Source: JAZUCL01 sp045639125 (GTDB lineage Bacteria; Bacillota; Clostridia; Oscillospirales; QAMX01). Taken from it: a stretch of 64,000 bases of DNA. The notes beneath the pieces are model-generated. The model had not been told where the DNA came from, did no database searches, and saw only the letters and a program-made list of their open reading frames with translations. Positions 31,639-40,009 of this stretch are shown in pieces. Numbering within the stretch: the first letter of the stretch is position 1; the number at the start of each line of letters is the position of its first letter. Made by a program: the position numbers and the translations under genes. Location: positions 1 to 64,000 of the forward strand of contig JAZUCL010000011.1 in assembly GCA_045639125.1 (NCBI GenBank). The letters are read 5' to 3'.

Positions 31639-32745
31639 ATGAGTTATTCTTTTGAATTAAATAACGCAAGAAATGATGCAACATTTGCTACAGGCAAAAT
31701 TCACGAGAAGTCACCTGTCGTAGAGGTATTTAGTGCGATGGTTGAAGGCTCTGACCTTTCTAAGTTTGGTAAGCATGCTGATGCATCTGCAAAATACATT
31801 AAGGATTTGGGCGTAAGAGCTCAGGCTGGCGACATCTCTGCTATTTCTGAAATTAATGAAATCAGGAAGTTCGCTATTCAGCCTAAACTTTTACAGGAAA
31901 TTAAACTGCTTGGTCTTTTTGGTTCTTATAAGCCTCTTGGTTGGAACGAGACAGCAGAACTTGAAACTATTACATATGAGAATGTAAGAAGTGACATTCA
32001 GGCTGAAGGTCAGGACGTTTCTACTGCATTTGCAAGAAAGGACAAGAAACCTCTTGCTCCTGTTACAATTTCTGCTGGTCACAAGGCAAACTATCGTGAA
32101 CTTGCTCTTGGCGATATGACTACAGAAAACGCTCTTAAGGGCGAAATCACAAAGGAAATGAGAAATAAGGCTGCTCTTTATGTTATTGAAACAGTATACA
32201 AAGCTGTTGAAGAAGCTAAGGGCGTTAAGTATTTCTACGAAAATGCTGGTCTTGAAAAGACAAGCGTTGACGAATTGCTTACAAAGATTAGACGTTATGG
32301 TAAGCCTAATGTTCACGCTGATTATGCAGTTCTTGCACAGTTCATTCCTTGGATTGGTTATGCAGGTACAATCGGTGCTAATGCTGTAACAGGCGTTTCT
32401 CAGAAACTTCTTGACGAAATCGCAGACAACGGCATTGTAGGCTCTTACAATGGCGCAGTTCTTTCTGAAATTGCAAACGGTTACAACTTCAACAAACTTA
32501 CTGCTGATGGTAAAAACTACGATACTATCCTTCCTGCTGGTCTTGCATTTGTAACACCTGCTGCTCCTATTGGTGGTGTTGCTCCTGTTCAGACATTCAG
32601 CATTGGTGGTATGACTTCTATGAGTGGTAACAACGTTGCTACAGGTGAAGTTCTTACTCGTTATGACCTTAAGATTGCTGCTGGTGTTGCAGATCCTTCT
32701 GCTATCGCTGTAATCAACGATACAAACCTTAGCACAATTGCCTAA
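31639..32745 (+). CDS. major capsid protein
   Basis: 368 residues: FELNNARNDATFATGKIHEKSPVVEVFSAMVEG..., then LGLFGSYKPLGWNETAELETITYENVRSDIQAEGQDVSTAF and a Gly/Ala-rich C-terminal part. Codon choice is strikingly biased to T/C-ending preferred codons (GCT, GGT, CTT) compared with neighbours, as expected for the most highly expressed protein. Position after protease and decoration genes and before a terminator supports the call. Confidence 0.8.
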   Translation: MSYSFELNNARNDATFATGKIHEKSPVVEVFSAMVEGSDLSKFGKHADASAKYIKDLGVRAQAGDISAISEINEIRKFAIQPKLLQEIKLLGLFGSYKPLGWNETAELETITYENVRSDIQAEGQDVSTAFARKDKKPLAPVTISAGHKANYRELALGDMTTENALKGEITKEMRNKAALYVIETVYKAVEEAKGVKYFYENAGLEKTSVDELLTKIRRYGKPNVHADYAVLAQFIPWIGYAGTIGANAVTGVSQKLLDEIADNGIVGSYNGAVLSEIANGYNFNKLTADGKNYDTILPAGLAFVTPAAPIGGVAPVQTFSIGGMTSMSGNNVATGEVLTRYDLKIAAGVADPSAIAVINDTNLSTIA

Positions 32746-32765
32746 TCTTATTTAGTTGGATAATT

Positions 32766-32803
32766 GAGAGTGGTTGAGTTTCCTCTTCCACTCTCTTTTT
32801 AAA
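32766..32803 (+). terminator. intrinsic terminator after the capsid gene
   Basis: GAGAGTGG, loop, CCACTCTC, TTTTT. Confidence 0.75.
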
Positions 32804-32817
32804 GGAAAATTAGTTGT

Positions 32818-33003
32818 ATGGGAAATAAGTATTTTTATTGTTATTCTGATAGATTGCATTTCTTTCTTCATTCTTTGAAATTTAGATATGTATCTATTGG
32901 AACAAACGAAAACACAAACAAAAAATATTGGACTTATGAGAAGTCGAATACGCTTGACACTGCTATTGAGTTGTATAACACGATAAAACATAAGTTCTAT
33001 TAA
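32818..33003 (+). CDS. 61-residue hypothetical protein
   Basis: MGNKYFYCYSDRLHFFLHSLKFRYVSIGTNENTNKKYWTYEKS...IELYNTIKHKFY. This type of small protein (F/Y-rich, KYFYCYS...YWLFERS) is commonly found after capsid genes in Clostridia phages. Ribosome site AAAGGAAAATTAGTTGT. Confidence 0.65.
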   Translation: MGNKYFYCYSDRLHFFLHSLKFRYVSIGTNENTNKKYWTYEKSNTLDTAIELYNTIKHKFY

Positions 33004-33037
33004 TTGTTAAATTTAAGATAGTTGAAAGGAATTTATT

Positions 33038-33514
33038 ATGTCAGAAAAATTAAACATGGATGAGAAAATTACAATATTCAATATTGCACCTTGGAATGTA
33101 GCATTTCCTAATCTTACAACGCATGGCGGAACATCAATTCAGCCTAATGCGAGAACAAGAATTAGACGTGAGGAAGTTATTGAACAGGTTAGTGCTGGCA
33201 ATAAACTCTTGGCAGGTTTAGACGAATATGGCTCTCACGCTACTATCATTATTGAAGATGAAGAAACAAGAAAATATCTTGAATTCGATTCTGAAGATGG
33301 TAAGAGAACGCAGAATGTTATTACAAAAGACAAGGTTGCACAGTGGTTTGAACTGAAAACCGACAATGCCTTTGAAAAGAAAATTCGTGAGAATGTTAAA
33401 ACAAGAGCTGAAAAACAGTATCTTTTAAAGGTTATCAAAGACCTCAAAATTGACGCTTATAGTAAAATTGCATTCTGTCAGGAATATTGTAAGTTTTCAC
33501 TCAGAGGAATATAA
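33038..33514 (+). CDS. 158-residue head-region protein
   Basis: MSEKLNMDEKITIFNIAPWNVAFPNLTTHGGTSIQPNARTRIRREEVIEQVSAGNKLLAGLDEYGSHATI... It lies between capsid and neck genes; probably a head or connector accessory. No motif identified. Confidence 0.6.
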   Translation: MSEKLNMDEKITIFNIAPWNVAFPNLTTHGGTSIQPNARTRIRREEVIEQVSAGNKLLAGLDEYGSHATIIIEDEETRKYLEFDSEDGKRTQNVITKDKVAQWFELKTDNAFEKKIRENVKTRAEKQYLLKVIKDLKIDAYSKIAFCQEYCKFSLRGI

Positions 33515-33528
33515 AAAAGAGGTGGGCT

Positions 33529-33918
33529 ATGGCTACACAATTTCAGGAAGTAATCGATAGCTTCCATTCTATCATTACTGATAAAAAGGAAATTCCCGAT
33601 TCTTTAGAACTGATGTGGCTTAAAAAAGCAATTGCTGAATATGGCATTGAGTTAAGCCCATTAGAATATGACGAAGAAATCGGAGAGTTTAAAAATGACA
33701 TAGGACAGTATTCTATAGACACTCTGGCTCTTATGATGAAATCATACTATGGTGCAAAAGAGGTTTCAAGAAACAATAAAATCGCTTCTATTGTCACAAA
33801 AGAACTCTCAATAAATGGAACAAATGGATTGCAGAAATTCACCAAGGAAGAGTACGATACCGTGATGTTTGAGATATCTGAAAGAATATCAAATCTCACT
33901 AATCCTGATTTGACTTAG
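33529..33918 (+). CDS. 129-residue head-tail connector-like protein
   Basis: Helix-rich (MATQFQEVIDSFHSIITDKKEIPDSLELMWLKKAIAEYGIEL..., ISERISNLTNPDLT). The length, helical content and position directly after the head genes match head-completion/connector proteins. Inference from position. Confidence 0.55.
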   Translation: MATQFQEVIDSFHSIITDKKEIPDSLELMWLKKAIAEYGIELSPLEYDEEIGEFKNDIGQYSIDTLALMMKSYYGAKEVSRNNKIASIVTKELSINGTNGLQKFTKEEYDTVMFEISERISNLTNPDLT

Positions 33919-33930
33919 GAGGTGCTTGAT

Positions 33931-34950
33931 ATGAAAGAATGGTATCTTATGGATAATTACAAGCCAAACGCCGTTTCTGGTTTTGAGGGTGATGTATTGA
34001 CTGATTTTGCCCAGAGTAATTATGCCGACCTATTAACAACAGCGATTTCTGACACAGTTTTGTTATATGATAGTTCTTTAAGTAATTGCAAAGAAGTTAA
34101 ATGTTTGATTCAAGGAAATACTGCCGATACACAACTAAAGTCCATGGAGAGAACAGGGTTATTCCCTATAGGCACAGTAAAAGCTGGTATGTATGTATTT
34201 TTCGATGGTGCATTTTGGCTCATAACTGGGTATCCCGGCAACAACAAATCATACGAAAAGGCTACACTTGTGCTTTGTCAGTATAAACTCAAGTGGCAAA
34301 ATGCTAACGGCGACATTGTTGAGAGATGGATTAATGCTTCATCCGGCTCGAAGTACGACGTAGGCGAATCGGAAACCAAGACTATTACTTTGGCTTCGGA
34401 CAACCTTATCTTGCTTATACCCGATGATGAAGAAACGATAAATCTTGATGGCAAACGTGTGTTTATCGATAAACGACCTGTGCCTACAAAAGTTTATAAA
34501 ATTACTCGCAGTGATGATGTCTTGTTTGACTACGGCGTTCATGGTGGCATATTGTCATTTATCACAGACCGCAAGGAACTTAATGTGGATACTGATAATC
34601 AGGAACTCGGTATTTGCGACTATATCTCCCCTACTACTCCGCCTGAAAATGACAATGAAACGACAATTCTAAATGGAATAATATCGGGTAGTGACAGTTT
34701 GAAAGTTGGTTTCACTCGTGTTTATAATGCTATTTTAACTGACGCAGACGGCAACGAAATTGTGTGGTCAGATGATGATTTCTATTGGAATATATACCCC
34801 GCATTAGACGTTGTTGTAAACACGGAAGCAAACAAGGTTGGTGTTTTAGTTAAAGACGAGTCTTTGATTGGAAATAGCATTAGAATCGAAATTATACATC
34901 GTGGAATTTTTGTCTGTGGCAGAGATGTTGAAATTCGAGAGGCATTTTAA
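33931..34950 (+). CDS. 339-residue neck/tail protein
   Basis: MKEWYLMDNYKPNAVSGFEGDVLTDFAQSNYADLLTTAISDTVLLYDSSLSN..., beta-rich, ending in an Ig-like region (GIISGSDSLKVGFTRVYNAILTDADGNEIVWSDDDFYWNIYP). The ATG at 33931 follows GGAGGTGCTTGAT. Probably a connector or stopper with a C-terminal beta-sandwich. Function inferred. Confidence 0.5.
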   Translation: MKEWYLMDNYKPNAVSGFEGDVLTDFAQSNYADLLTTAISDTVLLYDSSLSNCKEVKCLIQGNTADTQLKSMERTGLFPIGTVKAGMYVFFDGAFWLITGYPGNNKSYEKATLVLCQYKLKWQNANGDIVERWINASSGSKYDVGESETKTITLASDNLILLIPDDEETINLDGKRVFIDKRPVPTKVYKITRSDDVLFDYGVHGGILSFITDRKELNVDTDNQELGICDYISPTTPPENDNETTILNGIISGSDSLKVGFTRVYNAILTDADGNEIVWSDDDFYWNIYPALDVVVNTEANKVGVLVKDESLIGNSIRIEIIHRGIFVCGRDVEIREAF

Positions 34951-34961
34951 GGGAGGTAAAT

Positions 34962-35441
34962 ATGACATTAAAGGACATAGGAACCTATAAAAATCGCCTA
35001 TTAACTACAATTGTTAAGTCTGAAGATGTTTGTGAATTAATTTTAGGTAAAAATTATGACAAAACAAACGTTGATGAAAAACTTATTTATGAAAATATCT
35101 TCCCTTATTTGTACGTTGACGATACTCAAACCTCTGTTAAAACATATATCGGGATTGAGGTGTCTGTGCCAAGAACACAGAATTTTACTTATAAGGATAT
35201 GAAAATAGATGTTTGGTGTTACTGTCATAAAGATATTATGAAATATTCTAAAAAAGGATTTTTGGGTACAAGGGCGGATATTCTTTCTGATATGGTAGAC
35301 AGGCTACTAAATAGTTCAAACAATTATGGAATTGGAAGACTAAAGTTGCAGTCGTGTGTACCGTTAAATGTATCTAAATCTCATTACGGAAGACATTTAA
35401 CCTATACCTGTGTAGAGTTTAACATCGAAAAAAGAATGTAA
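34962..35441 (+). CDS. 159-residue tail-terminator-like protein
   Basis: MTLKDIGTYKNRLLTTIVKSEDVCELILGKNYDKTNVDEKLIYENIFPYLYVDDTQTSVKTYIGIEV... Size, alpha/beta composition and position before the tail-tube gene fit head-tail joining or tail terminator proteins. Confidence 0.5.
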   Translation: MTLKDIGTYKNRLLTTIVKSEDVCELILGKNYDKTNVDEKLIYENIFPYLYVDDTQTSVKTYIGIEVSVPRTQNFTYKDMKIDVWCYCHKDIMKYSKKGFLGTRADILSDMVDRLLNSSNNYGIGRLKLQSCVPLNVSKSHYGRHLTYTCVEFNIEKRM

Positions 35442-35455
35442 GAGAGGTTTTGGTT

Positions 35456-36241
35456 TTGATCCATGAAGATTTAGAACATAAATTATTGAGTGGTAGTGCA
35501 ATATACATTGACAATTGCCCAACCTATAAGGTTACGTTGCAAGATATGGCAGAGTGTGGGTTCGGTCAAATGCAAGAAGTTATTGCTCTTATGGCATCCG
35601 ATGATACGTCTGCCTCGAAGCTTTTAAGCAACACAAACGATACGGTGTCAACGTTTTACGTTTTAATAATTGGTATAATACAAGAGTTAAGGCATACCGA
35701 CAACCAAGGAGAAAAAAGAGAACCCGTATTATATAATTCAGTTCTTAAGTTTTTGTCTTTGTTTTTTAGAAGAGAGGTTTATTTTGACGAGAAGTGCGGT
35801 TTTGTTGTAAGAGATGATTCTAACAATGTTTTATTTGTACTAAATGAAAGTAATTATAGCAAATTTAGAAATATCTTAAGACAACGTAATTGTTTAGTCG
35901 GGGCAGATAGTTTTGAAGATGAAAACCCTGCAAATGAGATGGTTGCAAAACTCTTGGATAAAAAACGAAGGTTAAAAGAAAAACTTCGCAAAGCACGGAA
36001 GGCACAGGGTGAAGATGGTATTTCTATGGCAGATTTAATTAGTATTTTTGCCGAAGCTGAAAAGATGCCTCTTCAAGACGTATATTGCAATTATGATGTG
36101 TATCAATTTAATAATCAGTTTAATCGTTTGAGAATAATGGACGATTATCATGTTAACATACAGGCATTAATTGCCGGAGCAAAGTCAGAAGACGTAAAAA
36201 TCCAACATTGGATTTCAAAAATAAAGAAAGATGAAACGTAG
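35456..36241 (+). CDS. 261-residue tail-region protein
   Basis: Starts at TTG 35456, eight bases after AGAGAGG (an earlier TTG at 35450 is too close). Helical, with a very basic stretch (DKKRRLKEKLRKARKAQG) near residue 170. Phage proteins of this type occur just before tail-tube genes. Function unknown. Confidence 0.55.
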   Translation: MIHEDLEHKLLSGSAIYIDNCPTYKVTLQDMAECGFGQMQEVIALMASDDTSASKLLSNTNDTVSTFYVLIIGIIQELRHTDNQGEKREPVLYNSVLKFLSLFFRREVYFDEKCGFVVRDDSNNVLFVLNESNYSKFRNILRQRNCLVGADSFEDENPANEMVAKLLDKKRRLKEKLRKARKAQGEDGISMADLISIFAEAEKMPLQDVYCNYDVYQFNNQFNRLRIMDDYHVNIQALIAGAKSEDVKIQHWISKIKKDET

Positions 36242-36285
36242 TCAGCTTTTATTGCTGACTATTATTATTTTAAGGAGGAAATATT

Positions 36286-37086
36286 ATGGGTGCTAATACA
36301 AAATTTGGTGCTAAAGAAGTTATGGACGTTATTTTGTATGATATGTCCACAAATAAGCCGGTAATCTTTTTTGACACACTGAAGACTTCTTCGATTGAAG
36401 TAACAGCTGAAAAGGTTTATGCGCGTGGCGGTAAGGGTAATGCTAAGTTAATTACTTGGGAATTAAATAAGGAGGGTAAGCTGACTATTGAGGACGCACT
36501 TCTCTCTCCGAAGTCCCTTGAGTTGATTTCAGGTGTTGCTACTACAACTGGAAAGCAGACTGTATACATGAGACAGGCTACAGAATACGATACAGCTGGT
36601 ACAACTCCGACAGACAAGGGTGAGTTGTTCCCGTTGACCGCATCAAGTTCTGGCGTGATCAATCTTGCTTATATTCCCAATATGCCCGCTAATAATATTT
36701 TGGTTTATAAAGTAGATGATGATTGCGGTACGCCATTAGATATGGCAAATGCACAGCTGACAGGCAAGACACTGACAGTTCCGAGTGCTTCAAATTCAAA
36801 GGTTGTTGTTTATTATACATTTGACAGCGCAGAGACAACCGAAACATATATTATTGACGCTTCTCACTTCTCAGGTACTTATAAGTTGGTCGGTAATACT
36901 GTTATTCGTAACAGAGAGACTGGTAAGGATGAGGCTTTTCAGGTTGTAATTCCTAACCTGAAGTGGAGTTCAAACCTTAATCTCGACTTTAGTGCAGAGG
37001 GAGACCCGCAGCCCACCTCTTTCGAGTGTGAAATCATGAAGGCTGCTAACAGTGCTACTATGATTCAGATGACAAGATGGGCTTAA
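36286..37086 (+). CDS. major tail (tube) protein, probable
   Basis: 266 residues: MGANTKFGAKEVMDVILYDMSTNKPVIFFDTLKTSSIEVTAEKVYARGGKGNAKLITWE..., beta-rich, with a strong ribosome site (AAGGAGGAAATATT) and biased codon use, as for an abundant structural protein. The closing part (FQVVIPNLKWSSNLNLDFSAEGDPQPTSFECEIMK) resembles tail-tube proteins. Position upstream of small chaperone-like genes supports it. Confidence 0.65.
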   Translation: MGANTKFGAKEVMDVILYDMSTNKPVIFFDTLKTSSIEVTAEKVYARGGKGNAKLITWELNKEGKLTIEDALLSPKSLELISGVATTTGKQTVYMRQATEYDTAGTTPTDKGELFPLTASSSGVINLAYIPNMPANNILVYKVDDDCGTPLDMANAQLTGKTLTVPSASNSKVVVYYTFDSAETTETYIIDASHFSGTYKLVGNTVIRNRETGKDEAFQVVIPNLKWSSNLNLDFSAEGDPQPTSFECEIMKAANSATMIQMTRWA

Positions 37087-37118
37087 GCCCATCTTGTTCT
37101 AATGAATAGGAGGTTGCT

Positions 37119-37319
37119 ATGAAGGTAAAAGTTGAACGGGTTTTTGTTGGTATTTATGAATATGATTCTATTTTAGTAAATATTGACAACAAAGACACAG
37201 AGATTGTTTTTAGAAAAGAAGATAAGGTTTCTCAATATGAAGGTAAAGAAATTGAATTGGTAAACGATAAGGGTGTTTATAAAATCAAACCTATTTTCGT
37301 TTCTAAGAAGAATGATTGA
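37119..37319 (+). CDS. 66-residue tail-region protein
   Basis: MKVKVERVFVGIYEYDSILVNIDNKDTEIVFRKEDKVSQYEGKEIELVNDKGVYKIK. Small and beta-rich, SH3-like in composition. It follows the tail-tube gene after 30 bases. Function unknown. Confidence 0.55.
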   Translation: MKVKVERVFVGIYEYDSILVNIDNKDTEIVFRKEDKVSQYEGKEIELVNDKGVYKIKPIFVSKKND

Positions 37320-37337
37320 ATAGATTAGTGTGATTTA

Positions 37338-37388
37338 TAGGGATATGTAACTACTCTATTCAAGGGTTTGCATATCCCTATTTTTTTA
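37338..37388 (+). terminator. intrinsic terminator
   Basis: AGGGATATG ... CATATCCCT followed by ATTTTTTT. Confidence 0.7.
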
Positions 37389-37420
37389 CAATTGCGTTGA
37401 TAAACAAGGGGATGTAAACA

Positions 37421-37600
37421 ATTTACGAAACAAAATTTGATAAAGAATATCAAACACAATTTTTTAGCGAAGTATGCTTTTTGACAGATAAAGGTATACG
37501 TTATACATTTGTAAAGAAAATAAATGGTTTGATAACTTATAAGTATAAGAAAAACAAAAAATTATTTGAAGCGTTGTCCGAATTTTATTCGGTTGAATAA
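37421..37600 (+). CDS. 59-residue protein with an ATT start codon
   Basis: The frame reads ATT-TAC-GAA..., MYETKFDKEYQTQFFSEVCFLTDKG followed by IRYTFVKKINGLITYKYKKNKKLFEALSEFYSVE. There is no ATG, GTG or TTG at a usable place, but AAGGGG lies nine bases before the ATT. The protein has the sequence of a known type of small phage protein (YTFVKxxxGxxTYKYxKxxxLFxALxxFY). It is otherwise invisible to ordinary gene finding. Confidence 0.7.
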   Translation: MYETKFDKEYQTQFFSEVCFLTDKGIRYTFVKKINGLITYKYKKNKKLFEALSEFYSVE

Positions 37601-37672
37601 AAGGTTTAGAGGATTTGACTATTTTTTATTCAGTTTGTTGAGAAAAACTAATGAGGGGTTGGGTGCGTATGA

Positions 37673-38188
37673 GTGGAAGCAATAAAAACATTACTTGAAC
37701 TTGATTTTACGGCATTTATTCTTGCTGTATTTGTTGTTATGTCTGGGGTAATTGCCATACACACCATAGTTGGTAAGTTTTCTGAAATTATTGGAAAACC
37801 AGTTAAATGGGTTAAGCAAAGGCAGACAGACCGCGACTTATTAGAAAAAAATAAGAAAGATATAAAAGATTTAAGCGATAAGCACGAAGCAGATACTAAA
37901 AAATACGAGGCAAGCCATCAAGAATTAATTGATGATATTAAGGCGTTGAAAGACCTTCTTTTGGATAAACAGATATCTGATTATCGTTGGGAGATTATCA
38001 ATACAGCAGATAAGATTTCAAACGGTAGAATTGTTAGCAAAGAATGTTTGAAACATGCCCTTGCTACTTATACAAAATATGAGGAAATAATTGAGAGATA
38101 TAATATAAAAAATGGCGAAGTAGCAATTAGTATAGATGTTATTAACGAAACATATCGAGAGTTATTGAAGACAGGAGATTTAGATTAA
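37673..38188 (+). CDS. 171-residue membrane-anchored coiled-coil protein
   Basis: Starts GTG after GGGTGCGTATGA. N-terminal membrane segment (FTAFILAVFVVMSGVIAIHTIV), then a long charged coiled coil (RDLLEKNKKDIKDLSDKHEADTKKYEASHQELIDDIKALKDLL). The layout resembles phage holin-associated or tail-lysis accessory proteins. It precedes the endolysin gene, so a role in lysis is plausible. Confidence 0.6.
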   Translation: MEAIKTLLELDFTAFILAVFVVMSGVIAIHTIVGKFSEIIGKPVKWVKQRQTDRDLLEKNKKDIKDLSDKHEADTKKYEASHQELIDDIKALKDLLLDKQISDYRWEIINTADKISNGRIVSKECLKHALATYTKYEEIIERYNIKNGEVAISIDVINETYRELLKTGDLD

Positions 38189-38201
38189 GCGGGGTGACGA
38201 T

Positions 38202-38918
38202 ATGACAAACAAAGAATTCGCGAAAAAGTTAATTGATGTCGCTAAGAATTATAAGACTTTATATATCATGGGGTGTTTTGGTAGTCCTATGACAGAAACA
38301 AACAAAACTCGCTACTGCAACAATCATTCCTACAACAAAGATGCGACTCGCAGATCTATGATAATGGCTGCAACAAGCGACACCTTTGGTTTTGACTGTG
38401 TTAATCTCATCAAAGGTATTTTGTGGGGTTGGAATGGAGACAAGTCTAAAACACACGGGGGTGCTAAATATAAAACAAATAATGTTCCAGACATAAATGC
38501 TGACGGTATGATAGCACAGTGTCTTAATGTTTCTACAAATTTCTCAAACATTGAGGTTGGAGAAGCCGTTTGGTGTCCGGGACACATTGGGGTATATATT
38601 GGCGATGGTCTTGCGGTAGAATGTACTCCGATGTGGAAAAATTGTGTACAAGTTACCGCTTGCAACTGCACTAAATCTGGTTACAAAAGGAGAAACTGGA
38701 TTAAACATGGTAAATTGCCGTATATCAAATACGAAAGTGAGAAAAAGAAAATGCTTGAAACAGGAAATGACATTGTGTGGGAGCTTATGAACGGAAAGTA
38801 TAAAATAGAGATAGGAGATGTTAAAAGGGCGGTCGTTGCCCTAGATAAGGCTAAAAATAGTCAGGAATATATGTCTCTCTATTGGATTCTACATAAGCTG
38901 GTGAATGGAGATGGCTAA
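38202..38918 (+). CDS. NlpC/P60-type endolysin
   Basis: 238 residues with a cysteine peptidase/amidase core: Cys66 in FDCVNLIKGILWGW, His128 in CPGHIGVYIGDG and a polar third residue near 140 (VECTPMW). The fold cuts peptide bonds in peptidoglycan. After a linker, residues ~190-238 (GNDIVWELMNGKYKIEIGDVKRAVVALDKAK) form a small helical region that could bind the cell wall. It lies directly upstream of the holins. Confidence 0.8.
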   Translation: MTNKEFAKKLIDVAKNYKTLYIMGCFGSPMTETNKTRYCNNHSYNKDATRRSMIMAATSDTFGFDCVNLIKGILWGWNGDKSKTHGGAKYKTNNVPDINADGMIAQCLNVSTNFSNIEVGEAVWCPGHIGVYIGDGLAVECTPMWKNCVQVTACNCTKSGYKRRNWIKHGKLPYIKYESEKKKMLETGNDIVWELMNGKYKIEIGDVKRAVVALDKAKNSQEYMSLYWILHKLVNGDG

Positions 38919-39147
38919 AAAGAAAAATAAAATACAATTTTCAAAAAAGGTTGTAATCTATTCTATGGCACTTGTGCTATTAACTATTTTGGGGAATTTT
39001 ATTCTTGCATGGTATGGTAGAGAAACTTTGTCTGAAATGACTATTGCAGTAATTACATCTTTTAGTGCCTTTATTACAGGTGGATATTTTGCTTTGTCTG
39101 GTGCGAGAGATTGTAGTAAAAACAAACATCATATTACGGAGGTTTAA
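38911..39147 (+). CDS. holin-like membrane protein
   Basis: 78 residues, two membrane segments (VVIYSMALVLLTILGNFILAWY and MTIAVITSFSAFITGGYFALSG) and charged ends, the build of a class II holin-like protein. The start overlaps the end of the endolysin gene. Confidence 0.7.
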   Translation: MAKKKNKIQFSKKVVIYSMALVLLTILGNFILAWYGRETLSEMTIAVITSFSAFITGGYFALSGARDCSKNKHHITEV

Positions 39148-39149
39148 TT

Positions 39150-39416
39150 ATGGGTGGAATAATTTTACAATGTATTATCGCTATATTTCTTGGACTGGTA
39201 ACATATTACGTTGTGCCATTCCTTAAAGATAAAAAGTTATATAACGCAGTTATGATCGCAGTTCAGGCAGCAGAACAAATTTTTAAGGAGTCTGGAAAGG
39301 GCGAAGAAAAGTTTGCTTATGTGCAAGCATGGATTGAAGAGACTTTTAACGTTGATGAAGAAGAACTAAAAAATATTATTGAGAGTGCGGTTTATAGGTT
39401 AAACCAAGGAAAATAA
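39150..39416 (+). CDS. holin (LL-H-like), second lysis membrane protein
   Basis: 88 residues: one N-terminal membrane segment (IILQCIIAIFLGLVTYYVVPFL) followed by an amphipathic, acidic helix region (AVMIAVQAAEQIFKESGKGEEKFAYVQAWIEE), the pattern of phage LL-H-type holins. It follows the other holin by two bases and has its own ribosome site. Confidence 0.75.
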   Translation: MGGIILQCIIAIFLGLVTYYVVPFLKDKKLYNAVMIAVQAAEQIFKESGKGEEKFAYVQAWIEETFNVDEEELKNIIESAVYRLNQGK

Positions 39417-39430
39417 TCGATAGAAATAGA

Positions 39431-39476
39431 TTTTCAAAAAGAGGGTGTTAATTTAGGTTGACACCCTCTTCTTGTA
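39431..39476 (+). terminator. intrinsic terminator after the lysis cassette
   Basis: AAGAGGGTGT, loop, ACACCCTCTT, CTTGT. Confidence 0.65.
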
Positions 39477-39495
39477 TCATAAAGGAGTGTTTGGA

Positions 39496-39993
39496 ATAGC
39501 ACAAAAATGCAAAATGCTCAGTTTAGATACCAGTAGTTCAAAGACTGGTTGGGCTTACTTTTTAGCTGGAAAATATAAAAAGTCTGGTGTTATAGATTTA
39601 GATACTAAAGAATGTAAAAAGAAATATAAAGGCAATTCAGAACAACGCCTTGAAGATATGTGTTTGGCTATTATCAACCTATTAAAGGAGTATAAACCAG
39701 ACATTATTGTAATTGAAAAACTTAACGTGGGACGCAATATGGTTTCCGTAAGACATTTGGCAAAGGTTATTGGTGTAGTATACTGCTACTCCATTTTAAA
39801 CGACTGTTTTTACCATGAGATACAAGCAAGCCAATGGCGTAGTCAAATAGATATACAGGCTAAAAACAGAAAGCGCGAAGAGTATAAACAGTTAGCTATT
39901 GAATACGTAAAAAATACCCTTAGCATAGATGTAACGGATGACGAAGCTGATAGTATCTGTGCTGGAATTGGATATATAAAAATGTTTACATAG
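39496..39993 (+). CDS. RuvC-like Holliday junction resolvase, ATA start
   Basis: About 165 residues: MLSLDTSSSKTGWAYFLAG (first Asp of the RNase-H fold), PDIIVIEKLNVGRNM (Glu), IQASQWRSQI and TDDEADSICAGIGYIKM (final D-E-A-D cluster), a RuvC/poxvirus-resolvase-like arrangement. It would resolve branched DNA before packaging. The in-frame ATA at 39496 lies eight bases after AAAGGAG and gives M-AQKCKMLSLD; the next ATG (39514) has no ribosome site. It sits unusually among tail genes. Confidence 0.7.
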   Translation: MAQKCKMLSLDTSSSKTGWAYFLAGKYKKSGVIDLDTKECKKKYKGNSEQRLEDMCLAIINLLKEYKPDIIVIEKLNVGRNMVSVRHLAKVIGVVYCYSILNDCFYHEIQASQWRSQIDIQAKNRKREEYKQLAIEYVKNTLSIDVTDDEADSICAGIGYIKMFT

Positions 39994-40009
39994 AAAGAAG
40001 GTGTTTTAA

